A stretch of 21,486 nucleotides of DNA from Chlamydiota bacterium (GTDB lineage: Bacteria > Chlamydiota > Chlamydiia > Chlamydiales > Parachlamydiaceae), in assembly GCA_013286075.1 (NCBI GenBank), contig JABDGJ010000018.1, positions 1-21,486 on the forward strand, read 5' to 3'. The position numbers were made by a program, and so were the translations under genes. The notes beneath the pieces are model-generated. The model saw nothing but the letters and a program-made list of their open reading frames with translations, ran no database searches and was not told the DNA's origin. Shown here in pieces: positions 1 to 8,205 of this stretch; the stretch's first letter is position 1, and the number at the start of each line of letters is the position of its first letter.

Positions 1-5
1 AAAGA

Positions 6-626
6 CTAGGAGCAGGCTGGTTCAATGATTCCGTAATGTCCATCATCGCGGCGGTAGATGATATTTAATTTTTGATCCATTTCATTTTTAAATACGAGAA
101 ATGGCTCTGCTGAAAATTCCATCTTCATGATGGCTTCATCATAGGTAAGTGTTTTTAAAGAAATGGTATCTTGCTTGACGACGCGAGGAGGAGTGTACCG
201 AAGAGGTGGCGCTTCACTTTGATCAATGATTTCTTCTTCTAACGCCTCTGCTTGTAGTACCTGTACTACTAAAGTTCCACTCTGCTTATTTCTCGCATGA
301 TGGTCTTGCATTTTGGATTTATAACGAAGAACCTGTGCTTCAAGTTTATGAACTGCTCGGTCAATAGAAGCATACATATCGGTTGTGGAGGCGCTACTAG
401 CGAATTTTAAATTTCCCGCCTTCAAAATAATTTCGACATGATTGCTTAATTTTTGAATATCCATAGTGACATAGACATCGATGATTCGATTCATGAATCG
501 CTCTAATTTAGAAATTTTCTCTAGAGCGTATTCTTTCATCGGATCGGATATTTTGATATGTCTTCCGGTCACATGAATATTGTATTCAGAATCTGCGAAT
601 TCTAAGGCCTTTTCTTTTCGATTCAT
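6..626 (-). CDS. hpf: Ribosome hibernation promoting factor, long form
   Basis: The product (206 aa) binds 30S subunits and, in the long form, drives formation of inactive 100S ribosome dimers in resting cells. The N-terminal S30AE (YfiA/RaiA) domain spans about residues 15-110, with the typical start INVTGRH-like (IHVTGRHIKIS) and the DMYASIDRAVHKLEAQ helix. A linker of about 35 residues leads to the C-terminal dimerisation domain at about 145-202, which shows the usual DEAIMKMEF...FLVFKNE..LNIIYRRDDGHYGIIEP pattern. Both domains are present, so this is long HPF rather than short HPF or YfiA. The ATG has a GAGGT Shine-Dalgarno five to six bases upstream. It lies downstream of tRNA-Leu on the same strand and may be co-transcribed with it. 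The stop codon is at the window edge but the gene is complete. Confidence 0.95.
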   Translation of the reverse strand: MNRKEKALEFADSEYNIHVTGRHIKISDPMKEYALEKISKLERFMNRIIDVYVTMDIQKLSNHVEIILKAGNLKFASSASTTDMYASIDRAVHKLEAQVLRYKSKMQDHHARNKQSGTLVVQVLQAEALEEEIIDQSEAPPLRYTPPRVVKQDTISLKTLTYDEAIMKMEFSAEPFLVFKNEMDQKLNIIYRRDDGHYGIIEPACS

Positions 627-694
627 AGATTACCTCAAATAAGAGATTACTTTTGGAAGTGTATCACCAAGAGATTTGAGAAGAAAGAAAAATG

Positions 695-776
695 TGCGAA
701 AGAGGGGACTCGAACCCCTACGAGAAACCTCACTACCACCTCAAGGTAGCGCGTATACCAATTCCGCCACTTTCGC
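695..776 (-). tRNA. tRNA-Leu (anticodon GAG)
   Basis: A type II tRNA of 82 nt with a long variable arm. The 7-bp acceptor stem GCGAAAG/CTTTCGC, the anticodon stem CTACC/GGTAG around loop TTGAGGT (anticodon GAG) and the T arm GGGG-TTCGAGT-CCCC are all readable on the minus strand. No CCA is encoded. It reads CTC/CTT codons. A plausible promoter lies just upstream. Confidence 0.96.
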
Positions 777-796
777 ATAAGGAGAAAAAGAAAGCT

Positions 797-825
797 AATT
801 TACCATTTTTGGCGGTTCTGAGCAA
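797..825 (-). promoter_or_regulatory. Candidate promoter of tRNA-Leu(GAG)
   Basis: On the minus strand a TTGCTC -35-like box (820-825) is separated by 17 bp from a TAAATT -10-like box (797-802), about 20 bp before the tRNA 5' end. Matches to consensus are only partial (3/6 and 4/6); spacing and position are the main support. Confidence 0.35.
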
Positions 826-843
826 GTGATTTTTTTGGTATTA

Positions 844-1515
844 TCATTTGAAACAAGCATCAAAAAAAAGAAAAATTTTCCTGAGATTTTCCTTTGAAAT
901 TTCTTTATTTTGAATTTCTTGGTATTGGCGACAATTTGCAAGGAAATAACAATTGTCTATCTCTTCTTTGTCCCAGGATAAAGCCTTGTTCTGGGCATGT
1001 ATTTTGCACCAACACTCGCTTTCAAATGCGTAAAGATGATCGATCAATCTTGTTTGACAGGAAGAGCATACAAGAGGAAAATGAGCTAATCCTTCATGTT
1101 TTAACAATTTCAAACGAAAACTTGCTGCTAATGTCCATGGATCGACAACATAGGAAATTTTTTGTAGATAGTAATCGAATAGTTGATACAAAAGAGGGGC
1201 TTCTTTTCCAAGATATTGCGATGTGAGAAGGGCATGGGCAAAATCACATGAGCATTCAATGTAAGAAAATTGCGTTCGGAGAATGGGAAACGCATCAATA
1301 ATGTAAATTCCACAACTTGAGAAAATTTCCCCTTTTTTTTCTCGGTATCCGAATTCTACTTTCGTTAAGGGTTGGTAGACAGCTTTTTGTTTTTCCTTAT
1401 GGATGATTTTTACCATCCCAGCATCTGGAGTAAAAAGGGTAAGGAGTTGTTCATAATCTCGTAAAGGGATTGCTTTCAGAACTATTCCCTCTGTTTGTCT
1501 AATTTCTTTGTTCAA
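844..1515 (-). CDS. recO: DNA repair protein RecO
   Basis: RecO (223 aa) binds single-stranded DNA and, with RecR, loads RecA onto SSB-coated gaps in the RecF pathway. The N-terminal OB-fold region is recognisable from TEGIVLKAIPLRDYEQLLTL-type sequence at residues 8-27, followed by F(T/S)PDAGM. The helical C-terminal half carries a zinc-type cysteine set: C150-x2-C153 with C168 and C170 after about 14 residues. At 223 aa it is slightly shorter than the usual 240-250. The start codon is TTG: no ATG lies between the conserved TEGIVL motif and the upstream stop, and TTG at 1513-1515 gives the family's normal short leader. The Shine-Dalgarno is weak (AAGAG). A half copy of the dispersed palindromic repeat lies in its upstream region. 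Confidence 0.92.
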   Translation of the reverse strand: MNKEIRQTEGIVLKAIPLRDYEQLLTLFTPDAGMVKIIHKEKQKAVYQPLTKVEFGYREKKGEIFSSCGIYIIDAFPILRTQFSYIECSCDFAHALLTSQYLGKEAPLLYQLFDYYLQKISYVVDPWTLAASFRLKLLKHEGLAHFPLVCSSCQTRLIDHLYAFESECWCKIHAQNKALSWDKEEIDNCYFLANCRQYQEIQNKEISKENLRKIFLFFDACFK

Positions 1516-1534
1516 TTTTTACTCTTAGGCATGT

Positions 1535-1566
1535 TGGAAACCAAATTTTGAAACTGCTTCCGTATA
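1535..1566 (-). repeat. Palindromic repeat, partial copy A
   Basis: Read on the minus strand it starts TATACGGAAG and continues through GTTTCAAAATTTGGTTTC, matching the outer arm of the complete elements at 2806-2890 and 10885-11046 (core TCAAAATTTGG). Only one arm is present. It sits between the recO start and the tRNA-Arg promoter. Confidence 0.7.
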
Positions 1567-1570
1567 TATC

Positions 1571-1599
1571 TTGACTTATATGTCTATTTTCTCCATATT
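1571..1599 (+). promoter_or_regulatory. Promoter of tRNA-Arg(TCG)
   Basis: TTGACT (1571-1576, 5/6 to consensus), 17-bp spacer, CATATT (1594-1599, 4/6), with the tRNA 5' end 18 bp downstream of the -10 box. Confidence 0.55.
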
Positions 1600-1616
1600 T
1601 ACTTTCCTCTAAACAC

Positions 1617-1689
1617 GCACCGATAGCTCAATGGATAGAGTACCCGGCTTCGAACCGGGTGGTTAGAGGTTCGAGCCCTCTTCGGTGCA
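1617..1689 (+). tRNA. tRNA-Arg (anticodon TCG)
   Basis: A 73-nt cloverleaf: acceptor GCACCGA/TCGGTGC, D arm GCTCAATGGATAGAGT, anticodon stem CCCGG/CCGGG around loop CTTCGAA (anticodon TCG), and T arm GAGG-TTCGAGC-CCTC. The discriminator base is A and no CCA is encoded. Confidence 0.96.
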
Positions 1690-1716
1690 TTCTTAAAATT
1701 ACCTCTATTTTTAGTT

Positions 1717-2664
1717 TTATTGGTCTAGAAGCTTTCTATTTGCTTTTTTCATAGCAGATAGTGCAATTTCATCTTCTATTGATCCACCTCCCATCTCATT
1801 TATATTGAAAAAACCGATGGGGGTTTCTTCTTTATCTCCAGAAGAAGGTGTATTGAACAGAATATCATCTGATACTAAAGGTAATACTCGTGATATAGAA
1901 ACTCCAGTAGATCTCCGAATAGTGTACCCATCTTCTGTTTTTATTACTTGGGGACGACGTTCTTCTACCAGAAAAGTGGCGTTTTTATCTGCTATATTTC
2001 TTAGATTATACGTATCACAAGAAATCATTTCCATGAACCATTCTTTCTTATGCAACGTGAGAGGCACTCGCGTACTCAAAAAAGCAAATAATCGATCTTC
2101 TTGTTTTATAATGGAAACACATGCTTCCTTTAATATAGGACAAGTAGATTCCTGTATGGCAAGCTTTGCTTGTGTCCGTATGGATTCAGACTGTTCTTTT
2201 ATCTTATTTTCTAATCTCTCGATCTCAGTTTCATATGTGTTGATGTCTGTTTTTATCCCTTTGCTGAGCTCATCATTGATTGTTGTTTGGAACTGCTCAT
2301 TAAAATATTCATATTGTTGAATTTTTGCCTTGTAGAATAGATAATTCGACACAAGTTCGTTAATAGTATTTATAAGTTTAAAAGCGATTTTACAATTTTT
2401 GACAGGTGTTGTATTCGATCTCACTTTATCTAATAGTGTTTGGACTGTATTCCAAGATTCGGATTGTTTGAGTACAATGATAAATTTTGCAGGAGTCCTC
2501 AAATTGTTGTTTTTCGGTCGCTCCGCTCGTGCTCCGCATTGTTTCATTATCTCGGCTATCATCTGATCTTGGATTTTTTTTTGTGCTTCTGTGTACGGTT
2601 CTTTTTTTTTGTACAATTGATCGCTTGGTTGAATTAAGGAAAATATTGTTGTAACTAACCACAT
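1717..2664 (-). CDS. Hypothetical coiled-coil protein
   Basis: I do not recognise a family for this 315-aa protein. Residues 1-18 form a short hydrophobic start (MWLVTTIFSLI) that could be a weak signal or anchor, but it lacks a clear positively charged n-region and cleavage motif. A charged region follows (about 20-55). Residues about 105-165 have heptad-like, glutamine- and glutamate-rich helical character (ETEIERLENKIKEQSESI), consistent with a coiled coil. The C-terminal third is polar. The ATG is preceded by an AAGG Shine-Dalgarno about eight bases upstream. It stands alone, convergent with tRNA-Arg, and its upstream region carries a perfect 13-bp inverted repeat overlapping a TTGACA box. 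Composition matches the surrounding genome. It could be a lineage-specific inclusion or effector protein, but nothing in the sequence proves that. Confidence 0.75.
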   Translation of the reverse strand: MWLVTTIFSLIQPSDQLYKKKEPYTEAQKKIQDQMIAEIMKQCGARAERPKNNNLRTPAKFIIVLKQSESWNTVQTLLDKVRSNTTPVKNCKIAFKLINTINELVSNYLFYKAKIQQYEYFNEQFQTTINDELSKGIKTDINTYETEIERLENKIKEQSESIRTQAKLAIQESTCPILKEACVSIIKQEDRLFAFLSTRVPLTLHKKEWFMEMISCDTYNLRNIADKNATFLVEERRPQVIKTEDGYTIRRSTGVSISRVLPLVSDDILFNTPSSGDKEETPIGFFNINEMGGGSIEDEIALSAMKKANRKLLDQ

Positions 2665-2710
2665 ATGTAAACCTTTTTAATAGTTAATATAACGGTAGAG
2701 AGTAAAAATG

Positions 2711-2741
2711 TTCATGTCAATAATGGTGTTATTGACATGAA
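2711..2741. promoter_or_regulatory. Perfect 13-bp inverted repeat, candidate operator
   Basis: TTCATGTCAATAA (2711-2723), loop TGGTG, TTATTGACATGAA (2729-2741). Each arm contains TTGACA on one strand. The minus-strand TTGACA (2715-2720) would serve the gene at 1717-2664, but its -10 box at 17 bp spacing (TACCGT, 2692-2697) is poor. Neither flank carries an immediate U-tract of terminator type, so an operator or promoter element is more likely than a terminator. Confidence 0.5.
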
Positions 2742-2805
2742 AAATAGTATTTAATTGTTAAATAATAAAAGCTGCTCGTCCATTCTACTATTCCTTAGGA
2801 TGGTT

Positions 2806-2890
2806 TGCAAGTTATACCGAAATGGTCTCAAAATTTAGACTTTCGTGCAGCCAAAAATCCAAATTTTGAATTCACTTGGTATAACTTGCA
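2806..2890. repeat. Palindromic repeat, complete copy B (MITE-like)
   Basis: An 85-bp element bounded by perfect 13-bp terminal inverted repeats, TGCAAGTTATACC (2806-2818) and GGTATAACTTGCA (2878-2890). The arms continue with similarity through the TCAAAATTT core, so the whole element folds as a hairpin. It carries no coding capacity. It ends seven bases before the nfo promoter -35 box. Confidence 0.8.
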
Positions 2891-2896
2891 CATCTC

Positions 2897-2925
2897 TTGT
2901 CAATAAGGATATCACTTGTTAGAAT
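2897..2925 (+). promoter_or_regulatory. Promoter of nfo-asnS
   Basis: TTGTCA (2897-2902), exactly 17 bp, TAGAAT (2920-2925); each box matches consensus at 5 of 6 positions. It lies 21 bp upstream of the nfo start and directly after repeat copy B. Confidence 0.7.
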
Positions 2926-2946
2926 GAATTCCTTTTAAGGAATGAT

Positions 2947-3816
2947 ATGAAAGAAAAGAAAGTTCTTTTAGGGGCTCACACATCAACGGCAGGCGGAATT
3001 CATCGCGCTTTATTAGAAGGGCAAGAGATAGGTGCAACCGTTATCCAGTTTTTCACAACCAATCAAAAACAGTGGCAAGGGAGAAAAATAACTCCTGAGA
3101 TTATTGTAGATTGGGAAAAAACAATAAAGGAGACGCAACTGTCTCACATCATGAGTCACGATAGTTACTTAATTAATCTAGGCAGCCCTCGGGACGATAT
3201 ATTAGCAAAAAGTCGTGAGGCTTTTTTGGAAGAAGTGCATCGTTGCAATGCTTTACACGTTGATTATTTGAATTTTCATCCTGGAGCTGCATTGAAAGAA
3301 ACAGTGGAAGAATGTTTGGATAAGATTATAGAAAGTATACTTTTAATAAAACCCCATATGACGGGCAATCTGCGACTCTTATTAGAAAGTACGGCGGGAC
3401 AAGGATCAACGGTTGGTTGTCGTTTTGAGGAGCTGGCTTATATCTTGCGAGGTGTGCAACACCATGTGCCAATTGGAATCTGTATTGATACTTGCCATCT
3501 ATTTGCTGCGGGATATGATATTCGAACACCAACAGAATGGGAAAAAGTTTTGGCTGCCTTTGATGAGATAATAGGTTTGCAACATTTATATGCTTTCCAT
3601 TTGAATGACTCAAAAACGGATTTAGGCTCGCGCGTGGATAGACATGCCAACTTAGGAGAAGGGAAAATCGGCTGGGATTGTTTTTCATTTTTGATGAACG
3701 ATAAGCGGACGCAACATCTTCCAAAATATTTGGAAACACCAGGTGGACCTTCGATGTGGAAACAAGAAATTAAACAATTAACTTCTATGATCGGAAATGA
3801 ATCGAATAAAAATTAA
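2947..3816 (+). CDS. nfo: Endonuclease IV (AP endonuclease)
   Basis: This 289-aa enzyme cleaves the DNA backbone 5' of abasic sites in base-excision repair. All nine metal ligands known from the E. coli enzyme can be placed at a constant offset of +2: H71, H111, E147, D181, H184, H218, D231, H233 and E263. They sit in the family motifs NFHPGA (109-114), [10 protein letters not shown] (144-153), [12 protein letters not shown] (180-191) and DRHANLGEG (231-239). Length is typical. The ATG at 2947 has AAGGA five bases upstream and follows a near-consensus promoter. The 3' end overlaps the asnS start by 20 bp, indicating co-transcription and probable translational coupling. Functional by all visible criteria. 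Confidence 0.97.
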   Translation: MKEKKVLLGAHTSTAGGIHRALLEGQEIGATVIQFFTTNQKQWQGRKITPEIIVDWEKTIKETQLSHIMSHDSYLINLGSPRDDILAKSREAFLEEVHRCNALHVDYLNFHPGAALKETVEECLDKIIESILLIKPHMTGNLRLLLESTAGQGSTVGCRFEELAYILRGVQHHVPIGICIDTCHLFAAGYDIRTPTEWEKVLAAFDEIIGLQHLYAFHLNDSKTDLGSRVDRHANLGEGKIGWDCFSFLMNDKRTQHLPKYLETPGGPSMWKQEIKQLTSMIGNESNKN

Positions 3817-5194
3817 GGATCTAAAATCCTCTCCCTCGACTTTTATAGAAAAAGAGGTGACCCTAAAAGGGTGGATTCGCACTGTCAGAATACAAAAAAC
3901 ATTTACCTTCATTGAGATCAATGATGGTTCGACGTTGTCTAATTTTCAGATTATCGTAAATGCCGACATTCCTAACTACGAAAGCCTTCTTTCCCAATTG
4001 ACAACAGGAGCGGCAATTTCAGCCCAAGGACGAATTGTAAGTAGTCCTGGAAAGGGACAATCTGAGGAAATGCACGCTTCTTGTATGACAATGATTGGCA
4101 ACTGTAATGCGGAATTATATCCCTTACAAAAAAAGCGGCATAGTTTTGAATTTTTGAGGGAAATTGCCCATTTACGCCCTCGAACAAATACTTTTGGAGC
4201 CATTGCCCGTGTGAGAAATGCACTTGCTTATGCAACACATCAATTTTTTCAGAATAAAGGTTTTCTTTATATTCACACTCCTATCATTACGGCTTCTGAT
4301 TGTGAAGGAGCAGGCGAAATGTTTCGAGTCAGCACAATTGATCCGGCAAATCCTCCCAAAACGGAAGAAGGAAAGATCAACTATAGCCAAGATTTTTTTT
4401 CCAAACCTGCCTATTTGACAGTATCCGGCCAGCTCAATGGAGAGATATTTGCTTGTGCTTTAGGAGATATTTACACCTTTGGACCTACATTTCGGGCAGA
4501 AAATTCAAATACCTCTCGCCATTTAGCAGAGTTTTGGATGATTGAACCAGAAATGGCGTTTGCTGATCTCAAAGATAATATGGATTGTGCTGAAGCCTAT
4601 TTGAAATACGTCCTTCGTTATATTCTCGAGCACTCCATAGAAGAATTGGTTTTTTTCGATAAGTTTGTTTGTCCAGGAATTCTGGACAGACTCCAACATA
4701 TTGTAGAAGTGGCTTTCGCGAGAGCAACCTATTCTGAAGCCATTCAAATACTCGAAAAAACCGATAAGAAGTTTGAATTTCCCGTTAAATGGGGGCTTGA
4801 TCTGCAATCAGAACACGAAAAATACCTTGCGGAAGAATTTTTTAAAAAGCCGGTTATCATTACCGATTATCCAAAAGAAATTAAGGCTTTTTATATGCGC
4901 TCAAATGAGGATGGAAAAACTGTGGCAGCCATGGATGTTCTCCTTCCCAAAATAGGTGAAATCATCGGGGGAAGCCAGCGAGAGGAAAGACTCGATCACC
5001 TAGAAACCAGACTAAAAGAAATGGGATTGCCTCTTGAAGATTACTGGTGGTATTTGGAATTGAGAAAATATGGAAGCATTCCTCATGCAGGTTTTGGAGC
5101 TGGTTTTGAGAGGTTAGTTCAATTCGCTACAGGGATGGAAAACATTCGCGATGTGATCCCTTTTCCGAGGTATCCTGGAAAGGCAGACTTTTAA
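3797..5194 (+). CDS. asnS: Asparaginyl-tRNA synthetase
   Basis: A class IIb aminoacyl-tRNA synthetase of 465 aa that charges tRNA-Asn with asparagine in the cytoplasm. The N-terminal OB-fold anticodon-binding domain is at about 20-100 ([20 protein letters not shown]). Motif 1 is around 150-180 ([13 protein letters not shown]), motif 2 at 232-252 ([16 protein letters not shown]) and motif 3 at 432-460 ([12 protein letters not shown]...[10 protein letters not shown]). The arrangement and length fit AsnRS rather than AspRS. It begins inside the 3' end of nfo and shares its promoter; its own ribosome-binding site is weak, consistent with coupling. From memory, Chlamydiaceae generally make Asn-tRNA through the amidotransferase route, so a discrete AsnRS would favour an environmental chlamydia; I treat that as supporting inference only. 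Confidence 0.96.
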   Translation: MNRIKIKDLKSSPSTFIEKEVTLKGWIRTVRIQKTFTFIEINDGSTLSNFQIIVNADIPNYESLLSQLTTGAAISAQGRIVSSPGKGQSEEMHASCMTMIGNCNAELYPLQKKRHSFEFLREIAHLRPRTNTFGAIARVRNALAYATHQFFQNKGFLYIHTPIITASDCEGAGEMFRVSTIDPANPPKTEEGKINYSQDFFSKPAYLTVSGQLNGEIFACALGDIYTFGPTFRAENSNTSRHLAEFWMIEPEMAFADLKDNMDCAEAYLKYVLRYILEHSIEELVFFDKFVCPGILDRLQHIVEVAFARATYSEAIQILEKTDKKFEFPVKWGLDLQSEHEKYLAEEFFKKPVIITDYPKEIKAFYMRSNEDGKTVAAMDVLLPKIGEIIGGSQREERLDHLETRLKEMGLPLEDYWWYLELRKYGSIPHAGFGAGFERLVQFATGMENIRDVIPFPRYPGKADF

Positions 5195-5220
5195 CTTACC
5201 TTACACAAAAAAGGTGAGTT
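5193..5220. terminator. Bidirectional terminator between asnS and hemA
   Basis: AACTTACCTT (5193-5202), 8-nt A-rich loop, AAGGTGAGTT (5211-5220): a 10-bp stem with one wobble pair, wedged between the convergent stop codons. It overlaps the asnS stop and abuts the hemA stop. Confidence 0.6.
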
Positions 5221-6243
5221 TTAAGCGATAATTGCCAATTTTTCCATAGGATATTTTGCTTTTTCCTCATAGCTTTTTGCATGTTGTTGTGTGATGTTTA
5301 TCACTCTTTTTTCTGCCTCGGCAATTGTACTGAAAATATGATGAGAATGGATTTTTAAAAAACCATTCATTTGATCCATATTGAATAATGCAACGCTTGA
5401 ATCTTGTGCAATCTGTGGATCGATATTTCGAGGAACCGATAAATCGATGAGTAATTTTTTATTTGTGAGATGAAACGGGAGATCTTTTCGCATGAGTAAA
5501 TATTCGGATGACTTCGTTCCCGTAATTACCCAATCGTAAGTGTGCCAACATCTTATTTTTGACCACGGTAAATGATGAATGTCATAACACTGTTTCCACT
5601 TTTCCCCTTCTCTCTCGGATCGATTGCAAATCGTGATGTTTTGCAGCTTTTTTTTCTTGAGAAATAGAAGGATTTTTTGATTGATTTGAGAAGCTCCTAC
5701 CAGAAGGAGTTGACTGCATTGAGGAGTAACAAACATTTTTTTTCCGACATCATAAATAACCTCTTCTAGCGATTGTATTTCTCTTGATAAAGGAAATTGT
5801 GTTCGGACTTGCTTGGCGATATTAAGAGACTTTTGAAAAACAAAGTGCATTTCTTTAGGCAAGCTATGGAGGGCAGCGGTTTGTTCATAAGCGAGTTTGA
5901 CTTGTCCTTGGATTTCTGTTTCTCCTACAATAGCACTATCTAATCCCAATGTGACCCTTGTTAAATGACAAAAGCAATCGATTCCGAAAAAAGAATACAA
6001 TTTATGATCAAATTCTTCTTCTATTTCATGACGTAAAAATTTAAGAAGATAGGAGTGCGTTTTTGGAAGATCTTCGGAACTAAAATATACTTCTGTTCGA
6101 TTGCAAGTAGAGAGTAAAATAAATGAATGTTGTTCGTGTTGTATTTGTCCTATACCAAACCATTTTTGACACGCTTTTCCCAATTTTTCTCGAAGTTGTA
6201 GAGAAGCAAGCTTGTGATTAATGCCGATAACTCCAATACGCAT
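5221..6243 (-). CDS. hemA: Glutamyl-tRNA reductase
   Basis: The enzyme (340 aa) reduces Glu-tRNA(Glu) to glutamate-1-semialdehyde with NADPH, the first step of C5-pathway tetrapyrrole synthesis. The N-terminal catalytic domain carries the nucleophilic cysteine C47 in LLSTCNRTEVY, preceded by GINH (7-10). The segment LGLDSAIVGETEIQGQVKLAY is the family signature. The NADPH-binding domain begins near 170 (LLLVGASQINQKIL), with LLIDLSVPRNIDP further on. At 340 aa it is well short of the usual 410-430; the C-terminal dimerisation domain is largely missing. Short GluTRs are, as I recall, normal in chlamydiae, so I do not call it truncated. The ATG has AGGAA about nine bases upstream. It is convergent with asnS. 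Confidence 0.94.
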   Translation of the reverse strand: MRIGVIGINHKLASLQLREKLGKACQKWFGIGQIQHEQHSFILLSTCNRTEVYFSSEDLPKTHSYLLKFLRHEIEEEFDHKLYSFFGIDCFCHLTRVTLGLDSAIVGETEIQGQVKLAYEQTAALHSLPKEMHFVFQKSLNIAKQVRTQFPLSREIQSLEEVIYDVGKKMFVTPQCSQLLLVGASQINQKILLFLKKKKLQNITICNRSEREGEKWKQCYDIHHLPWSKIRCWHTYDWVITGTKSSEYLLMRKDLPFHLTNKKLLIDLSVPRNIDPQIAQDSSVALFNMDQMNGFLKIHSHHIFSTIAEAEKRVINITQQHAKSYEEKAKYPMEKLAIIA

Positions 6244-6322
6244 GATCGATAATTCCTTATACCTCGTTCATTCGGCACATGGTAGAAGACAATTCATTTC
6301 TCATCAAGGAAAGAGTATTATG

Positions 6323-6371
6323 TATTGATTTATTAGGGGAAATCTTTGGGATATCGCGCCTTGTACCGGAC
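6323..6371 (+). repeat. Dispersed repeat R2, copy 1
   Basis: About 49 bp sharing TATTGATTTATT, ATCGCGC, TTGTAC and GGAC in order and at nearly equal spacing with 15561-15607. At the second site the repeat covers the last codons and stop of a minus-strand membrane protein gene, so this copy may be the remains of a related gene end. It lies between hemA and the hydrolase. Confidence 0.6.
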
Positions 6372-6413
6372 TACTGGTGAAGCATTCATCCCTAAATTTT
6401 TATGGACTTAATA

Positions 6414-6441
6414 TTGATCCATTTAAGGGCAATAATATAGG
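6414..6441 (+). promoter_or_regulatory. Candidate promoter of the hydrolase gene
   Basis: TTGATC (6414-6419), 16-bp spacer, TATAGG (6436-6441), 45 bp before the start codon. Both boxes are partial matches. Confidence 0.35.
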
Positions 6442-6486
6442 ATTATCTTTAGAAAAAAATGATATTTATTAAAGGTAAGAAAACCA

Positions 6487-7788
6487 ATGCAAATGCAAGG
6501 AATAGGACAAAATGGATGTTTTCAAGCATCGTGGAATAAATGCAATGCGTATTTACAACCTAGTCTTCAGAAAATTGTAAAAAGTTCGGATCATACTTGT
6601 ATACAAAAATTCATTCTTTTTGCCTTAAGGATAAGAGATTTCATGATAGATTTTTTCTTGATGCCTATCCAATGGATCGGAAGAAAAGCTGTTGTTCCTT
6701 GTTCACATCCACCTAAACAATATGCATTGATGGATCAAAGTTGGGAAAACGTATGGAAAATTCCACAGCACCGCCTTAATTCGGATTCCCCAGAAAAGTG
6801 GGTGCTTGTCGGAGAAGCTTATAGGTCAGTTTCTTTAGATTTGCGCACTCCAGATAATGTAAAAATACATTCAACCTTTTATCGCTACATAAAAAATGGG
6901 CATAGCAATCTTGATATCGCAACGATTATCTGCTTTAATCCAAACGATGGATTTGCTCACGATTCTCAATTGTTAAAATTTGATCCATCTGATGGATTTG
7001 CGCACGATTCTTCATGGGATTGGTTGCTTAAAAAAGGAGCAATTAGTCCTGTCCCTTTTCATCTCGTTGTATTTGATTACCGCAATCATAAACTAAATCG
7101 TTTTGAAAAATTAATTTTAGATGCAGATGCAGTTTATCAAGCGGTTGCTTCTTTTATTTCCGAGAAAAACATACATTTTATTGGCTATTCTTTAGGTGGA
7201 GCTATCAGTGTACAAGTTGCCAGTATGCATCCAGAATCGGGTAGAGTTATCAATCGACAATCTTTTTCGAATTTAACAGCAGTTATGCAATATTCACAAA
7301 CTGTTACGAGAAAAATTCGAGAAGCTTTACCTAAACCTATTGCCAATTTCGTTTTATTGCCTACTTCAAGATGGTTAATCGCAAATATTTTTGCCATTGC
7401 AGGATGGAGCTTTGATGTAAGGCCAGCATTGAAGAAAATTGAAAATCGTACACTTTGTTTATACGATCCAAAAGATCCTATGATTCCCGAAAAAATTGCA
7501 ACAGGAAATGCATTGTCAAAGCATCTTTATTTTCGCCAAAATCTACCATTGAGTTTGAAATACGGAGTTAAAATTGCATGTAAAGATGCAGAAGTTAACT
7601 ATCATTGTATACCTCTTTCTTTTTTACGAGCGGGTCGGGATTCTACTTTAAATGCAACGAAAGTGATCCTTAATTTTATTCTTGGAACCGAATTTAAAAA
7701 GAAAGCTTTGCCGGGCATACCCACTAGGGTCATTGATAAGAATGGAGTTTTTAAACTTCTGAAGAAAGATGATAAAGGATTTAGTTGA
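6487..7788 (+). CDS. Alpha/beta hydrolase, resembles chlamydial DUF818 family
   Basis: A 433-aa protein with the alpha/beta-hydrolase nucleophile elbow GYSLGGA (S235 as likely nucleophile) after a predicted strand NIHFI. A later LCLYDPKDPMIPE segment supplies a candidate acid (about 325-336) and NYHCIPL a candidate catalytic histidine (about 375). Residues 40-70 are hydrophobic (FILFALRIRDFMIDFFLMPI) and may associate with a membrane. The overall layout resembles what I recall of the chlamydia-specific DUF818 proteins of unknown substrate. Residues 150-175 contain an imperfect tandem repeat (F-N/D-P-N/S-DGFAHDS twice), encoded by a 45-bp duplication at 6934-7011. AAAGG lies eleven bases before the ATG; the in-frame ATG at 6493 is an alternative start. 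Esterase or lipase activity is likely but the substrate is unknown. Confidence 0.85.
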   Translation: MQMQGIGQNGCFQASWNKCNAYLQPSLQKIVKSSDHTCIQKFILFALRIRDFMIDFFLMPIQWIGRKAVVPCSHPPKQYALMDQSWENVWKIPQHRLNSDSPEKWVLVGEAYRSVSLDLRTPDNVKIHSTFYRYIKNGHSNLDIATIICFNPNDGFAHDSQLLKFDPSDGFAHDSSWDWLLKKGAISPVPFHLVVFDYRNHKLNRFEKLILDADAVYQAVASFISEKNIHFIGYSLGGAISVQVASMHPESGRVINRQSFSNLTAVMQYSQTVTRKIREALPKPIANFVLLPTSRWLIANIFAIAGWSFDVRPALKKIENRTLCLYDPKDPMIPEKIATGNALSKHLYFRQNLPLSLKYGVKIACKDAEVNYHCIPLSFLRAGRDSTLNATKVILNFILGTEFKKKALPGIPTRVIDKNGVFKLLKKDDKGFS

Positions 7789-7948
7789 ATATGGATTCCC
7801 CTATGAGTCTCTTAATCGAGAGCTGATATTTCTAAATGCTTCCTTTGTAGCTGAGGGATTTTCTACCCAAATTACATGTCCAGCGGAACAAACTGGGAAA
7901 AAATTGCGAGATTCTCTGAGTCATTTACTTTTGCATCAATTTTCATAA
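7769..7948 (+). CDS. Short ORF, probable 5' part of a split gene
   Basis: A 59-codon open frame in a different frame from both neighbours. It begins with ATG inside the last 20 bp of the hydrolase gene (MIKDLVEYGFPYESL...) and runs 73 bp into the next ORF. Its composition looks protein-like. A one-base change at the A6 run (7898-7903) would join it to the downstream 109-codon frame to give one protein of roughly 145 aa (...CPAEQTGK followed by IARFSESF...). I infer it is the true N-terminus of that protein, split by a frameshift or read through by slippage. A short independent protein is possible. Confidence 0.4.
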   Translation: MIKDLVEYGFPYESLNRELIFLNASFVAEGFSTQITCPAEQTGKKLRDSLSHLLLHQFS

Positions 7949-8205
7949 ATAAAAAAGATGAGATAGCTCTTATAACCGAATTCGCTGCAGGATTGCTGTT
8001 AGCGCAAACGGTAAAGATAAGTAGTTCAGGAAAAGCAGCTGTTATTGGAATGCTATTTTCAGCAATATTTTTGAATGAACTTGAAGACCCTTTTACGGCT
8101 TTTGCTCTTAGTGCATATGTGGGTCTTCATTGGCAAGCTATAAGTTGTTTCAAGAAACAACTATATCCTTTAGTAGCGGATATTCATCAGGCTTTTCAAG
8201 ATTGA
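7876..8205 (+). CDS. Hypothetical small membrane protein (3' part of split gene)
   Basis: A 109-codon frame whose product has hydrophobic stretches at about 34-50 (LITEFAAGLLLAQTV) and 54-85 (AAVIGMLFSAIF...FTAFALSAYVGL), suggesting two membrane segments, and a charged N-terminus. No family is recognised. The ATG has a poor ribosome-binding site: the nearest GAGGG is 18 bases upstream. This supports the view that translation really begins at 7769 in another frame. It follows the hydrolase closely on the same strand, so an operon is likely. Frame shift at the A6 run 7898-7903 may be real decay, slippage or sequencing error. Confidence 0.55.
   Translation: MSSGTNWEKIARFSESFTFASIFINKKDEIALITEFAAGLLLAQTVKISSSGKAAVIGMLFSAIFLNELEDPFTAFALSAYVGLHWQAISCFKKQLYPLVADIHQAFQD

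Noticed and set aside
5221..6243. hemA as a truncated pseudogene
   Set aside because: It lacks most of the C-terminal dimerisation domain, but the catalytic and NADPH domains are intact and short forms are, as I recall, usual in chlamydiae.
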